Shown piece after piece: positions 26,014-35,302 of a DNA stretch of 64,000 nucleotides (within the stretch, counting starts at the first letter, position 1; every line of letters starts with the position of its first letter). Both the position numbers and the translations under genes were made by a program. Under the pieces are notes generated by a model. The model was not told where the DNA came from. It was given only the letters and a program-made list of their open reading frames with translations, and made no database searches. This DNA comes from Prado023 sp963798745 (GTDB taxonomy: Bacteria > Actinomycetota > Actinomycetes > S36-B12 > CAIYMF01): NCBI GenBank assembly GCA_963798745.1, contig CAWCUF010000003.1, positions 1 to 64,000 on the forward strand, given 5' to 3'.

Positions 26014-26252
26014 AGGATCGCGCCCCCGGCCGTGGGAGTCCGACAATCACGCAAGTGAACGAGGCAGAACGTGCCGGGGTAGTCTCGACGATCTCGGCCA
26101 TGACCTCCATACCGATGCAGGTCCCGGCTCGGCACGAGCCACCAGGCAGGGCGGAGCGCTACTGCCGCTGATCTACTGTGAGCCGGGGCCTGCGGGGAAT
26201 GGCGCCGTGCCGGTGCGCGTTGCGCAGCTACTGACGACGTTGGGAGGCCTCC

Positions 26253-26624
26253 ATGAACACCGCCCTGTGGATCCTCCAGATCGTGCTCGCGATAGCCTTC
26301 GCGATGGCCGGACTCACGAAGCTCCTACGCAGCAAGGAGCAATTGGCCACTTCGATGGGGTGGGTCGAGGACTTCAGCCCTACAGCGATCCGGTGGATCG
26401 GCGTCGCCGAGTTGCTCGCAGCGATGGGACTGATCCTGCCGGGGCTCACCGGGATCGCCCCCGTGCTCACCCCGCTGGCGGCAAGCGGACTCGTCCTGCT
26501 CATGCTCGGAGCCGCTCGGACCCACCTCAAACGACATGAGCCATCCATGATCCTCATCAACGCGATGCTCGGCGCCCTCGCAGCCCTGGTTGCGATCGGG
26601 CGATTCGGGTCCTGGCCGCTCTGA
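26253..26624 (+). CDS. DoxX-like family membrane protein
   Basis: 123 residues, four membrane segments: LWILQIVLAIAFAMAGLTKL, WIGVAELLAAMGLILPGLTG, then two more ending LINAMLGALAALVAIGRF. The AGLTKL motif after the first helix is typical of DoxX-like (DUF4267/DoxX_2) proteins. GGGAGG lies eight bases before ATG 26253. Some relatives take part in thiol/redox balance, but here the role is unknown. Monocistronic. Confidence 0.85.
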   Translation: MNTALWILQIVLAIAFAMAGLTKLLRSKEQLATSMGWVEDFSPTAIRWIGVAELLAAMGLILPGLTGIAPVLTPLAASGLVLLMLGAARTHLKRHEPSMILINAMLGALAALVAIGRFGSWPL

Positions 26625-26821
26625 GATCCTGGCACCTGCCCTCAGGTCCCGGGAAAGGCAAGCTTCCGAAACGACACAACTTCGTCCAGGAGGCCGGCCA
26701 CTGCACCACCGGCGTCGAACCCCGACAACGCCGGGCCCAGGACGATCAACCCTCATCGAGGGGCGCACCAACGGAGTCCCACGCTGAACCACCCCCCCAC
26801 CAGGCCTGAGGAGGAGATCCG

Positions 26822-26920
26822 ATGAGCCGATCGTCAGCCCGCCCCCTCCATACCCGGCATCGCGATGACCTCGAGAACGTCGATCGTGCCTCCCCACTCG
26901 GTGTGGGGATGGCCGACTAG
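26822..26920 (+). CDS. 32-codon orphan ORF with strong RBS, likely 5' remnant
   Basis: GAGGAGGAGAT at 26810-26820 immediately precedes ATG 26822. The frame reads MSRSSARPLHTRHRDD and stops at TAG 26918-26920, and most of it lies antisense to the 3' end of the YCII gene. The ribosome site without a usable frame suggests the start of a gene whose body was deleted. Confidence 0.2.
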   Translation: MSRSSARPLHTRHRDDLENVDRASPLGVGMAD

Positions 26921-27160
26921 GACTTCCTGGAGCGAATCGAGCGAGTCGGCCTGCATGATCGAATAGCCGGCGACCGGATCCCCGACACCACCCCCGACGA
27001 CCGGCTGGAGAGGTGAACCCAGGTCCACCAAGGCGGAACCTGCTCGCTGGGCCCACGCCATCCATGCGTCGATCCCCGCCTGAGCCGCCTCCGGATCATC
27101 GGCGCCCATCTGCTCGGCTGCACTGACCGGGGCCCGGTACAGGATCATGTACTTCGTCAT
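26834..27160 (-). CDS. YCII-related (DGPF-type) domain protein
   Basis: 108 residues from ATG 27160, with AGGAGGAG at seven bases. It starts TKYMILYRAPVSAAEQMG and contains ALVDLGSPLQPV, VAGYSIMQADSLDSLQEVL and GGTIDVLEVIAMPGM, the pattern of YCII-related proteins often paired with sigma factors. No sigma-factor gene is beside it. Biochemical role unproven. Confidence 0.85.
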   Translation of the reverse strand: MTKYMILYRAPVSAAEQMGADDPEAAQAGIDAWMAWAQRAGSALVDLGSPLQPVVGGGVGDPVAGYSIMQADSLDSLQEVLVGHPHTEWGGTIDVLEVIAMPGMEGAG

Positions 27161-27302
27161 CGCACTCCTCCTGATGATCCGCCCCGAAGTGGGACGCAAG
27201 CTTATCCTTGCCTTACCTCGATCGCCGCACAACCCTGCGAGCCTGTCGCACCTGCGATCGCGCCCGAACTGCTGCGCCCGGCTTGGGGCACGGGCTGCAC
27301 GG

Positions 27303-27983
<681 letters not shown>

Positions 27984-28012
27984 CAAGTCAGTCCTCTCGA
28001 GAACAGGGATGC

Positions 28013-28086
28013 AGACAGGTTTGTCTACCAGCCCCAAGGTAGCAGACAGATCTGTCTGTATGGAAGGCGGAGACAGACGAGTCTGT
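28013..28086. promoter_or_regulatory. three TetR operators in the divergent promoter
   Basis: CAGACAGATCTGTCTG at 28043-28058 is a perfect 16-base palindrome. ACAGACGAGTCTGT at 28073-28086 and AGACAGGTTTGTCT at 28013-28026 are related palindromes with core CAGAC/GTCTG. The centres are about 31 and 29 bases apart, roughly three helical turns, so bound dimers would lie on one face. They flank both gene starts. Confidence 0.8.
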
Positions 28087-28117
28087 GTACCATCGTGGGC
28101 ATGACGGGAAGCCACCG

Positions 28118-28717
28118 ATGACCACGATCACGACGGAACCAGCCGCAGTCGCGGGTACCAGCGCAGCGCGTGATCGGATCCTGGACACCGCGTTCCGGCT
28201 GTTCTACGCGCGCGGACTACGTGCAGTGGGCGTGGACACGATCATTGCCGAGTCAGGCGTGGCCAAGGCGACGTTCTACCGGCACTTCCCGGCCAAGGAC
28301 GACCTGATCCTGGCCTACCTGGACAAGGTCGACTCCGTGTGGACCGGCCAGCTCCATGCTGCCGCGCAGGCATCGGGACCCGAACCGGCCGACCAACTCG
28401 TCGGCCTCTTCGACGCCCTAGCGACCGCCTGCCGCAGACCCGGGTACCGGGGCTGCGCATTCATCAATGCCGCCGCCGAGACCGCACCCGGATCACCTAT
28501 CCACGACCGGACCGTGGTCCACAAGCACAACGTGCTCGCCTGGATCCGTGACCTCGCCCAGCGCGCCGGGGCACGCGACCCCGACGAGCTCGCTCGGGCG
28601 CTGACACTCCTGCTGGACGGTGGACTGGCAAGCGGCTCCCTGGACGCCGACCCGGAGAGCCCGAACACCGCTCGAGCGACCGCAGGTGTGCTTGTCCGGG
28701 CTGCCCTAAACCCCTGA
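28118..28717 (+). CDS. TetR-family transcriptional regulator
   Basis: 199 residues. The helix-turn-helix spans about residues 20-60: RILDTAFRLFYARGLRAVGV, DTIIAESGVAKATFYRHFPA. The C-terminal domain includes YRGCAFINAAAE and is a TetR_C ligand pocket. ATG 28118 has GGGAAG seven bases upstream; the open frame from 28085 runs through operator 3 and is rejected. It probably represses itself and the divergent reductase, and releases on an electrophile or redox ligand, which is inferred. Confidence 0.92.
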   Translation: MTTITTEPAAVAGTSAARDRILDTAFRLFYARGLRAVGVDTIIAESGVAKATFYRHFPAKDDLILAYLDKVDSVWTGQLHAAAQASGPEPADQLVGLFDALATACRRPGYRGCAFINAAAETAPGSPIHDRTVVHKHNVLAWIRDLAQRAGARDPDELARALTLLLDGGLASGSLDADPESPNTARATAGVLVRAALNP

Positions 28718-28927
28718 CGCCGCCGACGACCCCGATCGACGACCTGATCGCGACATTGCCCGACCAAGGCATTGCCCTTCGTCGGTCATCGGCAGCAGTT
28801 GAGGAGCCCCCCTCGTGGCCGTGCGGCGTTGCCACCTCGGAGCGCCGGCAGGAGTGGCTGAGACCCGATCACCCGGCATCGCGTGAGCCCGTGCACCATG
28901 CCCGGCTGACTGACCGCAACGGCCGTC

Positions 28928-29299
28928 TCAGCGGTGCTGGTCGACCATGATGGTGTTGCCGTCGGGGTCGGTCATGATGATGTGGGCCGGGCCGATGGTG
29001 GCCTCGTCCACCTCGACCGTCAACGCGATGCCGGCGGCCTTGAGCTGGGCCTGGATCTGGCGGACATCGGTGAACGGGTCGACCTCGTGGGCTGCCTGGT
29101 CCCACCCGGGATTGAACGTCAGGATGTTGTCCTCGAACATTCCCTGGAAGAGGCCGATGACCGTGGAGCCGTTGGTGAGGATGACCCAGTTCTCCTCCAC
29201 GTTGCCGCCCATCGAGGTGAAGCCGAGCTTCTCGTAGAAGGCACGTGACACGTGGATGTCCTTGACCGACAGTGACACCGAGAACGCTCCGAGTTCCAT
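28928..29299 (-). CDS. VOC family (glyoxalase/bleomycin-resistance-like) protein
   Basis: 123 residues in two beta-alpha-beta-beta-beta modules: FSVSLSVKDIHVSRAFYEKL at the start and PAHIIMTDPDGNTIMVDQH at the end. GGAGGAGAC lies just before ATG 29299. Members bind a metal and act as isomerases, dioxygenases or drug-binding proteins; the substrate is unknown. Single gene. Confidence 0.88.
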   Translation of the reverse strand: MELGAFSVSLSVKDIHVSRAFYEKLGFTSMGGNVEENWVILTNGSTVIGLFQGMFEDNILTFNPGWDQAAHEVDPFTDVRQIQAQLKAAGIALTVEVDEATIGPAHIIMTDPDGNTIMVDQHR

Positions 29300-29459
29300 G
29301 TCTCCTCCATGAGGTCAGGTCAGGCGAAACTACCGGTACTCCGGGCTGCTGGTACACCCCACGAGGAGGGACAACGACGGGTTCACCGCGGTCCGAAGGA
29401 GTGGACGCCGCCGCGGCGCTCGAGTGGAACCACATGGCTCAGCACCGAGTGCGAGGACA

Positions 29460-29700
29460 GCCCACGGTGGCCGCCATGATCCGACCCGCTGTGGACGTGG
29501 GCTCACCGCCGAAGGTCATCGTGAGAGTGCACGCCGCATCGCCTTCGGGGACGACCACCAACGTCGACGCGTACTTCGCTGCGCTGCTCTCGGCAACAAC
29601 CGTGTACGAGCGGCCCGGGTCGAGGACAGACACGGTCATCTGCTCCGTGGCGCGCTTGCCGAACATCGTCCGGGTCTCCCGCCAACCAGGGCAGGCCAGG
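29460..29700 (-). pseudogene. SRPBCC family fragment
   Basis: The minus strand reads GWRETRTMFGKRATEQMTVS, VLDPGRSYTVVAESSAAKYA and TLTMTFGGEPTSTAGRIMAA, the central part of a START-like domain. Both ends are missing: the upstream end stops where the ArsR-module copy 2 begins (29,702) and the other end breaks into an early stop. The insertion or rearrangement that brought the module may have cut it. Confidence 0.6.
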
Positions 29701-29703
29701 GTC

Positions 29704-29739
29704 TTGACACCCGAGATTACGTAAGAGATCGTTTACGTC
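29704..29739 (+). promoter_or_regulatory. ArsR-module promoter and operator, copy 2
   Basis: TTGACA at 29704-29709 is the -35. ACGTAAGAGATCGTTTACGT at 29719-29738 is an inverted repeat (ACGTAA/TTTACGT) that ends at the start codon ATG 29740, the position expected for an autorepressing ArsR protein. In copy 1 the left half is mutated. Confidence 0.65.
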
Positions 29740-30108
29740 ATGGATTCGTCACATGATCGGGGTGGTGACGTGTGGAAGGCGCTGGCGCATTCCACCCGAC
29801 GTCAGATCCTCGACCAGCTGTTCGAGTCCCCTGCCACGACCGGAGCCCTCGTGACCGCGCTGGGCAAGGACCGGCACGTGGTGATGGCCCACTTAACCGT
29901 GCTGCGCGAGGCCGACCTTGTGCTCACCGAGAAGCACGGTCGGCAGCGGGTCAACTACCTCAACGCGGCACCCCTTCAGCAGATCCACCACCGGTGGATC
30001 TCACCAACCAGCGGACCGTGGGCTGCGGCCCTGATCGCCGTGCGCGACGAGGCCGAGGCCTCCGCCCAGCCAGACGATACCTCCGAGGACAGGAAACGAA
30101 GTGGCTGA
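29740..30108 (+). CDS. ArsR-family winged-helix regulator, copy 2
   Basis: 122 residues, differing from copy 1 at six positions, including a Met-to-Lys change in the recognition region (GKDRHVVMAH). The winged helix is complete and lacks metal-binding cysteines. Its 3' end overlaps the SRPBCC gene by eight bases. A palindromic operator at its start suggests autorepression, with release linked to the SRPBCC partner's ligand or to an unknown signal. This is the functional copy of the module. Confidence 0.88.
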   Translation: MDSSHDRGGDVWKALAHSTRRQILDQLFESPATTGALVTALGKDRHVVMAHLTVLREADLVLTEKHGRQRVNYLNAAPLQQIHHRWISPTSGPWAAALIAVRDEAEASAQPDDTSEDRKRSG

Positions 30109-30610
30109 CACAGAGATCCGGCATTCGATCACGATCGCGGCACCCATCGACACGGTGTGGGCCGAGATCACCAAGATAGGCGCCCGGCAGCGAGCACAAC
30201 TGGACGCTGTCCTGCAGACCAGCTTCCGCCCGGGTGACCCGCTGTACTACAAGTCCCAGGACGGGTCGCGCACCTTCATGGTCGGGCGGGTCCTGGAGTG
30301 CGATCCACCGACCACGTTCAGCCACACCCAGGTCCTCACCATGCGCGACGACCCGCTCACCGTGGTCACCTGGCACCTGGAGGCCGTTCCGCAGGGCACC
30401 CGGGTCACCCTGGTCAACAGCGGCTGGCCGGCCGGGGCGAAGATGGACAAGGTCGACTCGACGTGGAAGGGCATCCTGGCCAGCCTCAAGTCCGTCGTCG
30501 AGACCGGGGACGTCACCGGGCGTCAGAAGATGACCCTGTTCTTCATGCGCAGGTTCATGTTCATGATGCCGTCCACGACCAAGACCGAAAATGTCGCCGT
30601 CCCGGACTGA
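30101..30610 (+). CDS. SRPBCC (AHSA1-like) protein, copy 2
   Basis: 169 residues from GTG 30101. The fold markers are SITIAAPIDTVWAEITKIGA at the start, then VGRVLECDPPTTFSHTQV, WHLEAVPQGTRVTLVNSGW and the terminal helix GRQKMTLFFMRRFMFMM. The intact length supports function. It is encoded with an ArsR regulator that overlaps it, a common pairing whose ligand is unknown. The twin at 6459-6969 is frameshifted. Confidence 0.88.
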   Translation: MADTEIRHSITIAAPIDTVWAEITKIGARQRAQLDAVLQTSFRPGDPLYYKSQDGSRTFMVGRVLECDPPTTFSHTQVLTMRDDPLTVVTWHLEAVPQGTRVTLVNSGWPAGAKMDKVDSTWKGILASLKSVVETGDVTGRQKMTLFFMRRFMFMMPSTTKTENVAVPD

Positions 30611-30866
30611 CATCCTCGAAGCCCGGGGGCAGCGGCCGGTCCGAGCCACTCGCCGAGGAGCACCTGGCCCCTTGATGCGCTGGGGAGCAGGGCTGCTGCG
30701 CCGAGGAGAGCGAGGGCGCCGAGCACACCCCGGCCCGATGGTGACCACGGCGGTGCTCAGCTCGGCGGTCGGGCGTCGCGGTGCCCGTCCAACCCGTCCG
30801 ACGAGCAGCAGCCAGCCGAAGATGATCGCGACGGCCGGTACGGCGGCGGCCTGAGCGGTGAAGGGG

Positions 30867-31022
30867 ATGATGTCGCGCAGCAAAGCGGTGGCCAGCCTGG
30901 TCCATCCCGCCACGTACACCACGCTGCGGCAGGCAGGGCTCCCCGTCGGCGAGGCCACCGATGTCGTGGCCGACGCCCTCACCCACCAGGTCCGCAAGCG
31001 CGGCCGCCCACCAGCGACCTGA
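30867..31022 (+). CDS. short ORF (51 aa), possible remnant
   Basis: ATG 30867 or 30870 opens a frame with LVHPATYTTLRQAGLPVGEA and TDVVADALTHQVRKRGRPPA, ending at TGA 31020-31022. The charged helical C-terminus looks like real protein, perhaps the end of a lost gene. The opposite strand has a membrane-like phrase, AAAVPAVAIIFGWLLLVGRV, which may be another remnant; both cannot have been coding at once. Confidence 0.25.
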   Translation: MMSRSKAVASLVHPATYTTLRQAGLPVGEATDVVADALTHQVRKRGRPPAT

Positions 31023-31171
31023 CCCCGGGCCCGGTCCGGCTCCCCGGTCGCCGCCCTGCTGGTCGACCCAGACACCGAGGCCCACCACCGCACTTCACCG
31101 CAGGCCACAGAGCCGCGACCCTGTGTACGAGGCCCATATGGACTTGTACGCCTCCGGCGACTAGCCCCGGA

Positions 31172-31312
31172 TCATCGACCAGCGCCGAGGATGGGATCTT
31201 GCTCATCGAACTGGACCGCCGCCGGAACGAGCCACGCAACGGTCGCCCTCAAGAGCGAGTAGTGGATCAGCTCAATCTGCTCTCGCAGGCTGCTGGGCAC
31301 CGTTCGTATCAT
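31172..31312 (-). CDS. short ORF with strong RBS (46 aa)
   Basis: ATG 31312 has GGGAGG a few bases upstream on the minus strand. The peptide includes MIRTVPSSLREQIELIHYSL, then LRATVAWLVPAAVQFDEQD. It has a plausible amphipathic helix but no known family. It may be a small protein or a truncated gene start in this decayed region. Confidence 0.3.
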   Translation of the reverse strand: MIRTVPSSLREQIELIHYSLLRATVAWLVPAAVQFDEQDPILGAGR

Positions 31313-31786
31313 CCAGCCACCTCCCAGTCGGCATCGGCCCGTGGACCCAACGACCACCCATGAACGGAGAAGTCCGTCCGAGTGCCGCACTGATCACGCT
31401 CGCACGCTGGTCGTGACCCTGGCAAGCCTGCGCCGGACTGTTCACGTGATCGTTTCCTGCGCTGTACGCGGAGCAGCCCGGGTTCTCGGTGATCGACAGA
31501 AGTCCGCCGGTTCCGGGCCGCTGCCCCTTGGCCCCACTCGATGGTCAGCGACGGACGCGGTACCGTCCGCAGGCGAAGTCCCGGTTGCGGTCCAGGTCGA
31601 GCAGGGCGAGGTCGATCCGCCGCGGGAGCAGCGGAGCCCCCGAACCCAGGGTGGTCGGCGCGTACTGGACGTGGACCTCGTCGAGCAGTCCGGCGTCATG
31701 ACGAAGACCATCGCCGCACGGGGGATATCCCCGGGGGTGGCGGAGTCGATGACCGACGCCGATGTCCAGGCTACCTCGGCAGCGTC

Positions 31787-32507
31787 GAGGGAGTCATCGG
31801 CAACCGCTGGCAGGGAAGCGGCACGATGTTCGGCGGCTACTACGCCGTCCACGGCCGACAGCCTGACCGGACCGAAGAAGCCGTCCTCGTGCGGCTGCGG
31901 CCCGGGCCTGCGGAAGTTGCGCTCACGGTGGAGACGGGCGCCCTGACAGGCGTCCTCCAGCCGACCGCAGGGGCGGATTGCACGTGATCGGCGCCGACGG
32001 GACCGTGGCCACGTACGACGCCGACGGGAACCTGGTGGACACAATCGTCACCCCTGCCACCTCAGCGGACACCGTGGCCCTCGACCCCGCTGGCACTCGG
32101 CTGGCGATCGGATCGACGGACACGTCCGTGCCGTGGTCGTCGACCTTGCGACCAAGGCGATCGAGACGGTGCCGGGCGTCAGCTCGGTCATGACGTTCGG
32201 GTTCAACGCCGACGGGTCGGTTCTGGCGATGTCACTGCGTGATGGGACGGTCCGGCGCTACGAGGTCGGCGACGGGGTTCCGGTCACCGTCCCAGCTGGG
32301 CGAGCAGTGAGTGCGGCCGCGGAACCGGGCTGGTACGAACCGGCCACCGACTCGCTCCGGTGCCGATCGGCGAGTCGGTGTGGACGTGTTGCCTGGCGCC
32401 GACCTCTGGGTCGATCAGGCCTGTGGCGTGCTGTCCCGGAGACTGAGTGGGACCTGTACGTCCCCGGCGATCTCCCGCTCAGCCCGGTGTGCACCCCGAG
32501 CACCTGA
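31787..32507 (+). pseudogene. WD40-repeat regulator (BTAD/SARP-type) C-terminal ruin
   Basis: Pieces in different plus-strand frames line up in order: LHVIGADGTVATYDADGNLV and TVALDPAGTRLAIGSTD; then VVDLATKAIETVPGVSSV and FGFNADGSVLAMSLRDGTVR; then EPGWYEPATDSLR; VPIGESVWTCCLAPDLWVDQ; and last EWDLYVPGDLPLSPVC. This is the beta-propeller end and the EWxxYVPG tail of large actinobacterial BTAD-WD40 regulators. At least three frame changes separate the pieces. The N-terminal DNA-binding and ATPase parts are absent upstream. Confidence 0.65.
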
Positions 32508-32943
32508 GGTCCCACGAGTCCCGCGCACAAACCATCGATGCCCTGTGGGGTGACTGCGAGGGCGATGGGCAGAAGGCCTTGTGGGTCACATCTCCGGACC
32601 CGCTCAGTCCTCGACCCCGATCGCAAGAAGCGGACGGACGGCACGATGCTGTGTACCCAGCCTCCCCGACAACGTGCTGCGCACCCCCGCGGACTCGATC
32701 GACGCTGAGCGCTTCGAGCGCCGCCGACCGATGGATCGATCGGCCCTGCTGCGTGCGGCGGGAAGCGGCTTGTGGCTGCCCCGAGCCAGATGCGCGATCG
32801 GGAACCTCGGCTGGACGAAGTTGCGCAGCTCCCCCGGGCACGAAGCCAGCCTCGCGACGTGCAGCGGATCCGCCACGGTCGTCGTCTGCGTGGCAGACTG
32901 AAGAGGCTGTGTCCGCGCCGGGCCCGGTGATGGGAGGTCCGAG
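32508..32943. other. intergenic region upstream of zwf
   Basis: No frame here resembles a known protein on either strand. It must contain the zwf promoter; the strong ribosome site GGGAGG at 32934-32939 is just before ATG 32944. No repeat copy. Confidence 0.45.
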
Positions 32944-34368
32944 ATGGCCGGCAGCACCAACGGCCCGGCCCCGGCCGACGCGCTGGTCTTCTTCGGCGCG
33001 ACGGGTGACCTCGCCCGCAAGATGATCTTCCCCGCGCTCTACCGGATGGTGAAACGGGGCGCCCTGGTCGTCCCCGTGATCGGGGTCGCGTCCTCGGCGG
33101 GTGGGCTGCCGCGGCTTCGTGAGCATGCCCGGGACAGCATTGCCCAGGCCGACGAGGGCATCGACGACGTGGCCGCCCTCGACCGGCTGCTGTCGCTCCT
33201 GGTGTTCGTCGAAGGTGACTACGCCGACCCGAACACGTTCAGCGCCCTGCGCCGGGCGCTCGGTGATTCACGCCGCCCGGCGCACTACCTCGCCGTTCCC
33301 CCGTCGCTGTTCGGGACGGTGATCGAGGGTCTCCGCGGCGCCGGGTTGACCCATGACGCGCGCGTCATCGTCGAGAAGCCGTTCGGACGTGATCTGGCCT
33401 CGGCGCGGGCACTCAATCGTGTCCTGCGGTCGGCCTTCCCGGCTGATGCGGTGTTCCGCATCGATCACTATCTGGGCAAGGAGGAGATCATGAACCTCCT
33501 CTACTTCCGATTCGCCAACTCCTTCCTCGAGCCGGTGTGGAACAGGAACTACGTGGCCCGGGTCCAGATCACCCTCGCCGAGCAGTTCGGGGTCCAGGGT
33601 CGGGGCGCCTTCTACGAGACCGCTGGCTGTCTGCGGGACGTGGTCGAGAATCACCTGTTCCAGGTCGTGGCGCTCCTGGCGATGGAACCGCCCGCCTACC
33701 AAGGGATGGGCGCTGTGCAGACCCAGAAGCTGAACGTGTTCAGGGCGATGCGCCCGCTCAGTGCCCAGGACGTGGTCCGGGGCCAGTTCACCGGGTATCG
33801 CGAGGAGGTGGGCGTGGCCCGCGACTCGGACGTGGAGACGTACTGCGCCCTTCGGCTGTTCATCGACTCCTGGCGGTGGTCGGGTGTCCCGTGGTACCTG
33901 CGGTCGGGGAAGCGCTTGGCACAGACCGCCACAGAAGTCCTCGTCGAGTTGAAGCCGCCACCCCAGCCGCTGTTCGCCGACTCCTCTCCCGCAGACGGGC
34001 AAGCCAACTACCTCCGGTTCCGGATCTCGCCCAATCCGACCATCGCGCTTGCGGCCCGGGTGAAGCGTGCGGGCGAGGAGTTCGTCGGCGTCCAGCGTGA
34101 GCTGGCGCTGCTCAACTCACAACCAGGTGAGGAGCACCCCTACGAACGACTGCTCGGCGACGCGTTGGCCGGCCGCGGGGGGCTGTTCACCCGCGAGAAT
34201 TCGATCGAGGCCGCCTGGGCGGTCGTCGACCCCGTTCTCGAGAACCACCACCCAGCCCAGTCCTATCCGCCGGGTAGCTGGGGTCCGGAGCAGGCGGACG
34301 CGCTCATCGCGCCCGAGGGTCGCTGGCACAACCCGGCACCCGACCGGACCCCCGAGAAGGTGCCCTGA
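32944..34368 (+). CDS. zwf: glucose-6-phosphate 1-dehydrogenase
   Basis: 474 residues. The coenzyme motif GATGDLARK is at 18-26, EKPFG at 144-148 and the active-site signature RIDHYLGKE at 172-180, with the catalytic His in the following NLLYFRFAN region context. It oxidises glucose 6-phosphate to 6-phosphogluconolactone with NADP or NAD, feeding the pentose phosphate or Entner-Doudoroff route. GGGAGG is five bases before ATG 32944. No gnd, opcA or pgl gene is near, so this is probably a second zwf. A methyltransferase gene follows 36 bases later on the same strand. Confidence 0.95.
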   Translation: MAGSTNGPAPADALVFFGATGDLARKMIFPALYRMVKRGALVVPVIGVASSAGGLPRLREHARDSIAQADEGIDDVAALDRLLSLLVFVEGDYADPNTFSALRRALGDSRRPAHYLAVPPSLFGTVIEGLRGAGLTHDARVIVEKPFGRDLASARALNRVLRSAFPADAVFRIDHYLGKEEIMNLLYFRFANSFLEPVWNRNYVARVQITLAEQFGVQGRGAFYETAGCLRDVVENHLFQVVALLAMEPPAYQGMGAVQTQKLNVFRAMRPLSAQDVVRGQFTGYREEVGVARDSDVETYCALRLFIDSWRWSGVPWYLRSGKRLAQTATEVLVELKPPPQPLFADSSPADGQANYLRFRISPNPTIALAARVKRAGEEFVGVQRELALLNSQPGEEHPYERLLGDALAGRGGLFTRENSIEAAWAVVDPVLENHHPAQSYPPGSWGPEQADALIAPEGRWHNPAPDRTPEKVP

Positions 34369-34404
34369 CAGCGACCCCGTCAACTGGTGGGAGGCGTATC
34401 TGCC

Positions 34405-35115
34405 GTGAGTGACAGAGCCGAGATCGCGCGCGTGCCGATCACGAGGGCGCAGACCCGCGCAACGTACGACCGGATCTCCCGCCACTACGAGCTCCTCGAG
34501 GGGTTCTGGGAGCGGCCTGCCCGGCGGGTTGGGCTGGCCGCGCTGGCCCCCGCTCCTGGGGAGACGATGCTCGAGATCGGCTGCGGACCCGGGTACGCGC
34601 TCGTCGAGATCGCCCGCGCAGCCGGGCCGAACGGGCGAGCGGTGGGGGTCGACCTCGCGGAAGGCATGTGCCGCCTGGCTCGCGGCCGGTTGACACGGGA
34701 GGGGCTGCCAGGGCGTGCCGAGGTCGTCCACGGCGATGCGTCGTGCCTGCCGCTGGCGACCGGCTCCTTCGATGGAGCCTTCATGAGCTTCGTGCTCGAG
34801 CTCTTCGACACACCGCAGATCCCATTCGTACTCGCCGAGTGCCGCCGCGTCCTGCGCCCAGGCGGCCGACTCGTCGTCGTCTCGCTCAGCAAGGAGGGCC
34901 CCGACTCCTCTGTGAGACGGCTGTACGAGCGAGGCCACGAGCGGTTCCCGCGCCTGCTCGACTGCCGACCGATCTACGCCGCTCGCGCCTTGGACGAGGC
35001 AGGCATGACGATCACCTCGGGGCGAACCGCGTCGCTGTGGGGGCTCCCCGTGGAGGTCGTCCGCTCACGAACGTCCACCCATGGCGGGAACCCGGCCGCG
35101 ACCAGCGCCCTGTAG
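34405..35115 (+). CDS. class I SAM-dependent methyltransferase
   Basis: About 236 residues. Motif I is MLEIGCGPGYALVEIA, the acidic loop VGVDLAEGM, and motif IV DGAFMSFVLELFDT, the layout of UbiE/COQ5-type methyltransferases. It methylates a small or lipid-like substrate that cannot be named. GTG 34405 is preferred over GTG 34387 because GGGAGG at 34388-34393 lies 11 bases upstream and the N-terminal SDRAEIARVPIT fits better. Probably co-transcribed with zwf. Confidence 0.85.
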   Translation: MSDRAEIARVPITRAQTRATYDRISRHYELLEGFWERPARRVGLAALAPAPGETMLEIGCGPGYALVEIARAAGPNGRAVGVDLAEGMCRLARGRLTREGLPGRAEVVHGDASCLPLATGSFDGAFMSFVLELFDTPQIPFVLAECRRVLRPGGRLVVVSLSKEGPDSSVRRLYERGHERFPRLLDCRPIYAARALDEAGMTITSGRTASLWGLPVEVVRSRTSTHGGNPAATSAL

Positions 35116-35142
35116 CGAGCCCCCGGCGGCCGGACTGGGGAC

Positions 35143-35235
35143 GTCGGCACGCCGATCATCGCCGTGAGCAACTCGTTCACCCAGTTCGTGCCCGAGCAGG
35201 TCCACTGCAAGGACCTCGGCAAACTGGTCGCCCTG
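35143..35235 (+). pseudogene. IlvD/Edd-family dehydratase fragment
   Basis: The plus strand reads GTPIIAVSNSFTQFVP, then QVHCKDLGKLVA, a clear match to the early region of dihydroxy-acid dehydratase (PIIAVxNSFTQFVPGHVHLKDLG). After that the match ends. Edd, the 6-phosphogluconate dehydratase, belongs to the same superfamily, but the NSFTQFVP wording is of the IlvD kind. Only about 30 codons survive. Confidence 0.6.
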
Positions 35236-35302
35236 GCCACGCATCCCGACCGGCGCGGGCTGTTCGAGCAGGCGGGTCGCCTGGTCGTGGAACCGGTCGC
35301 GG

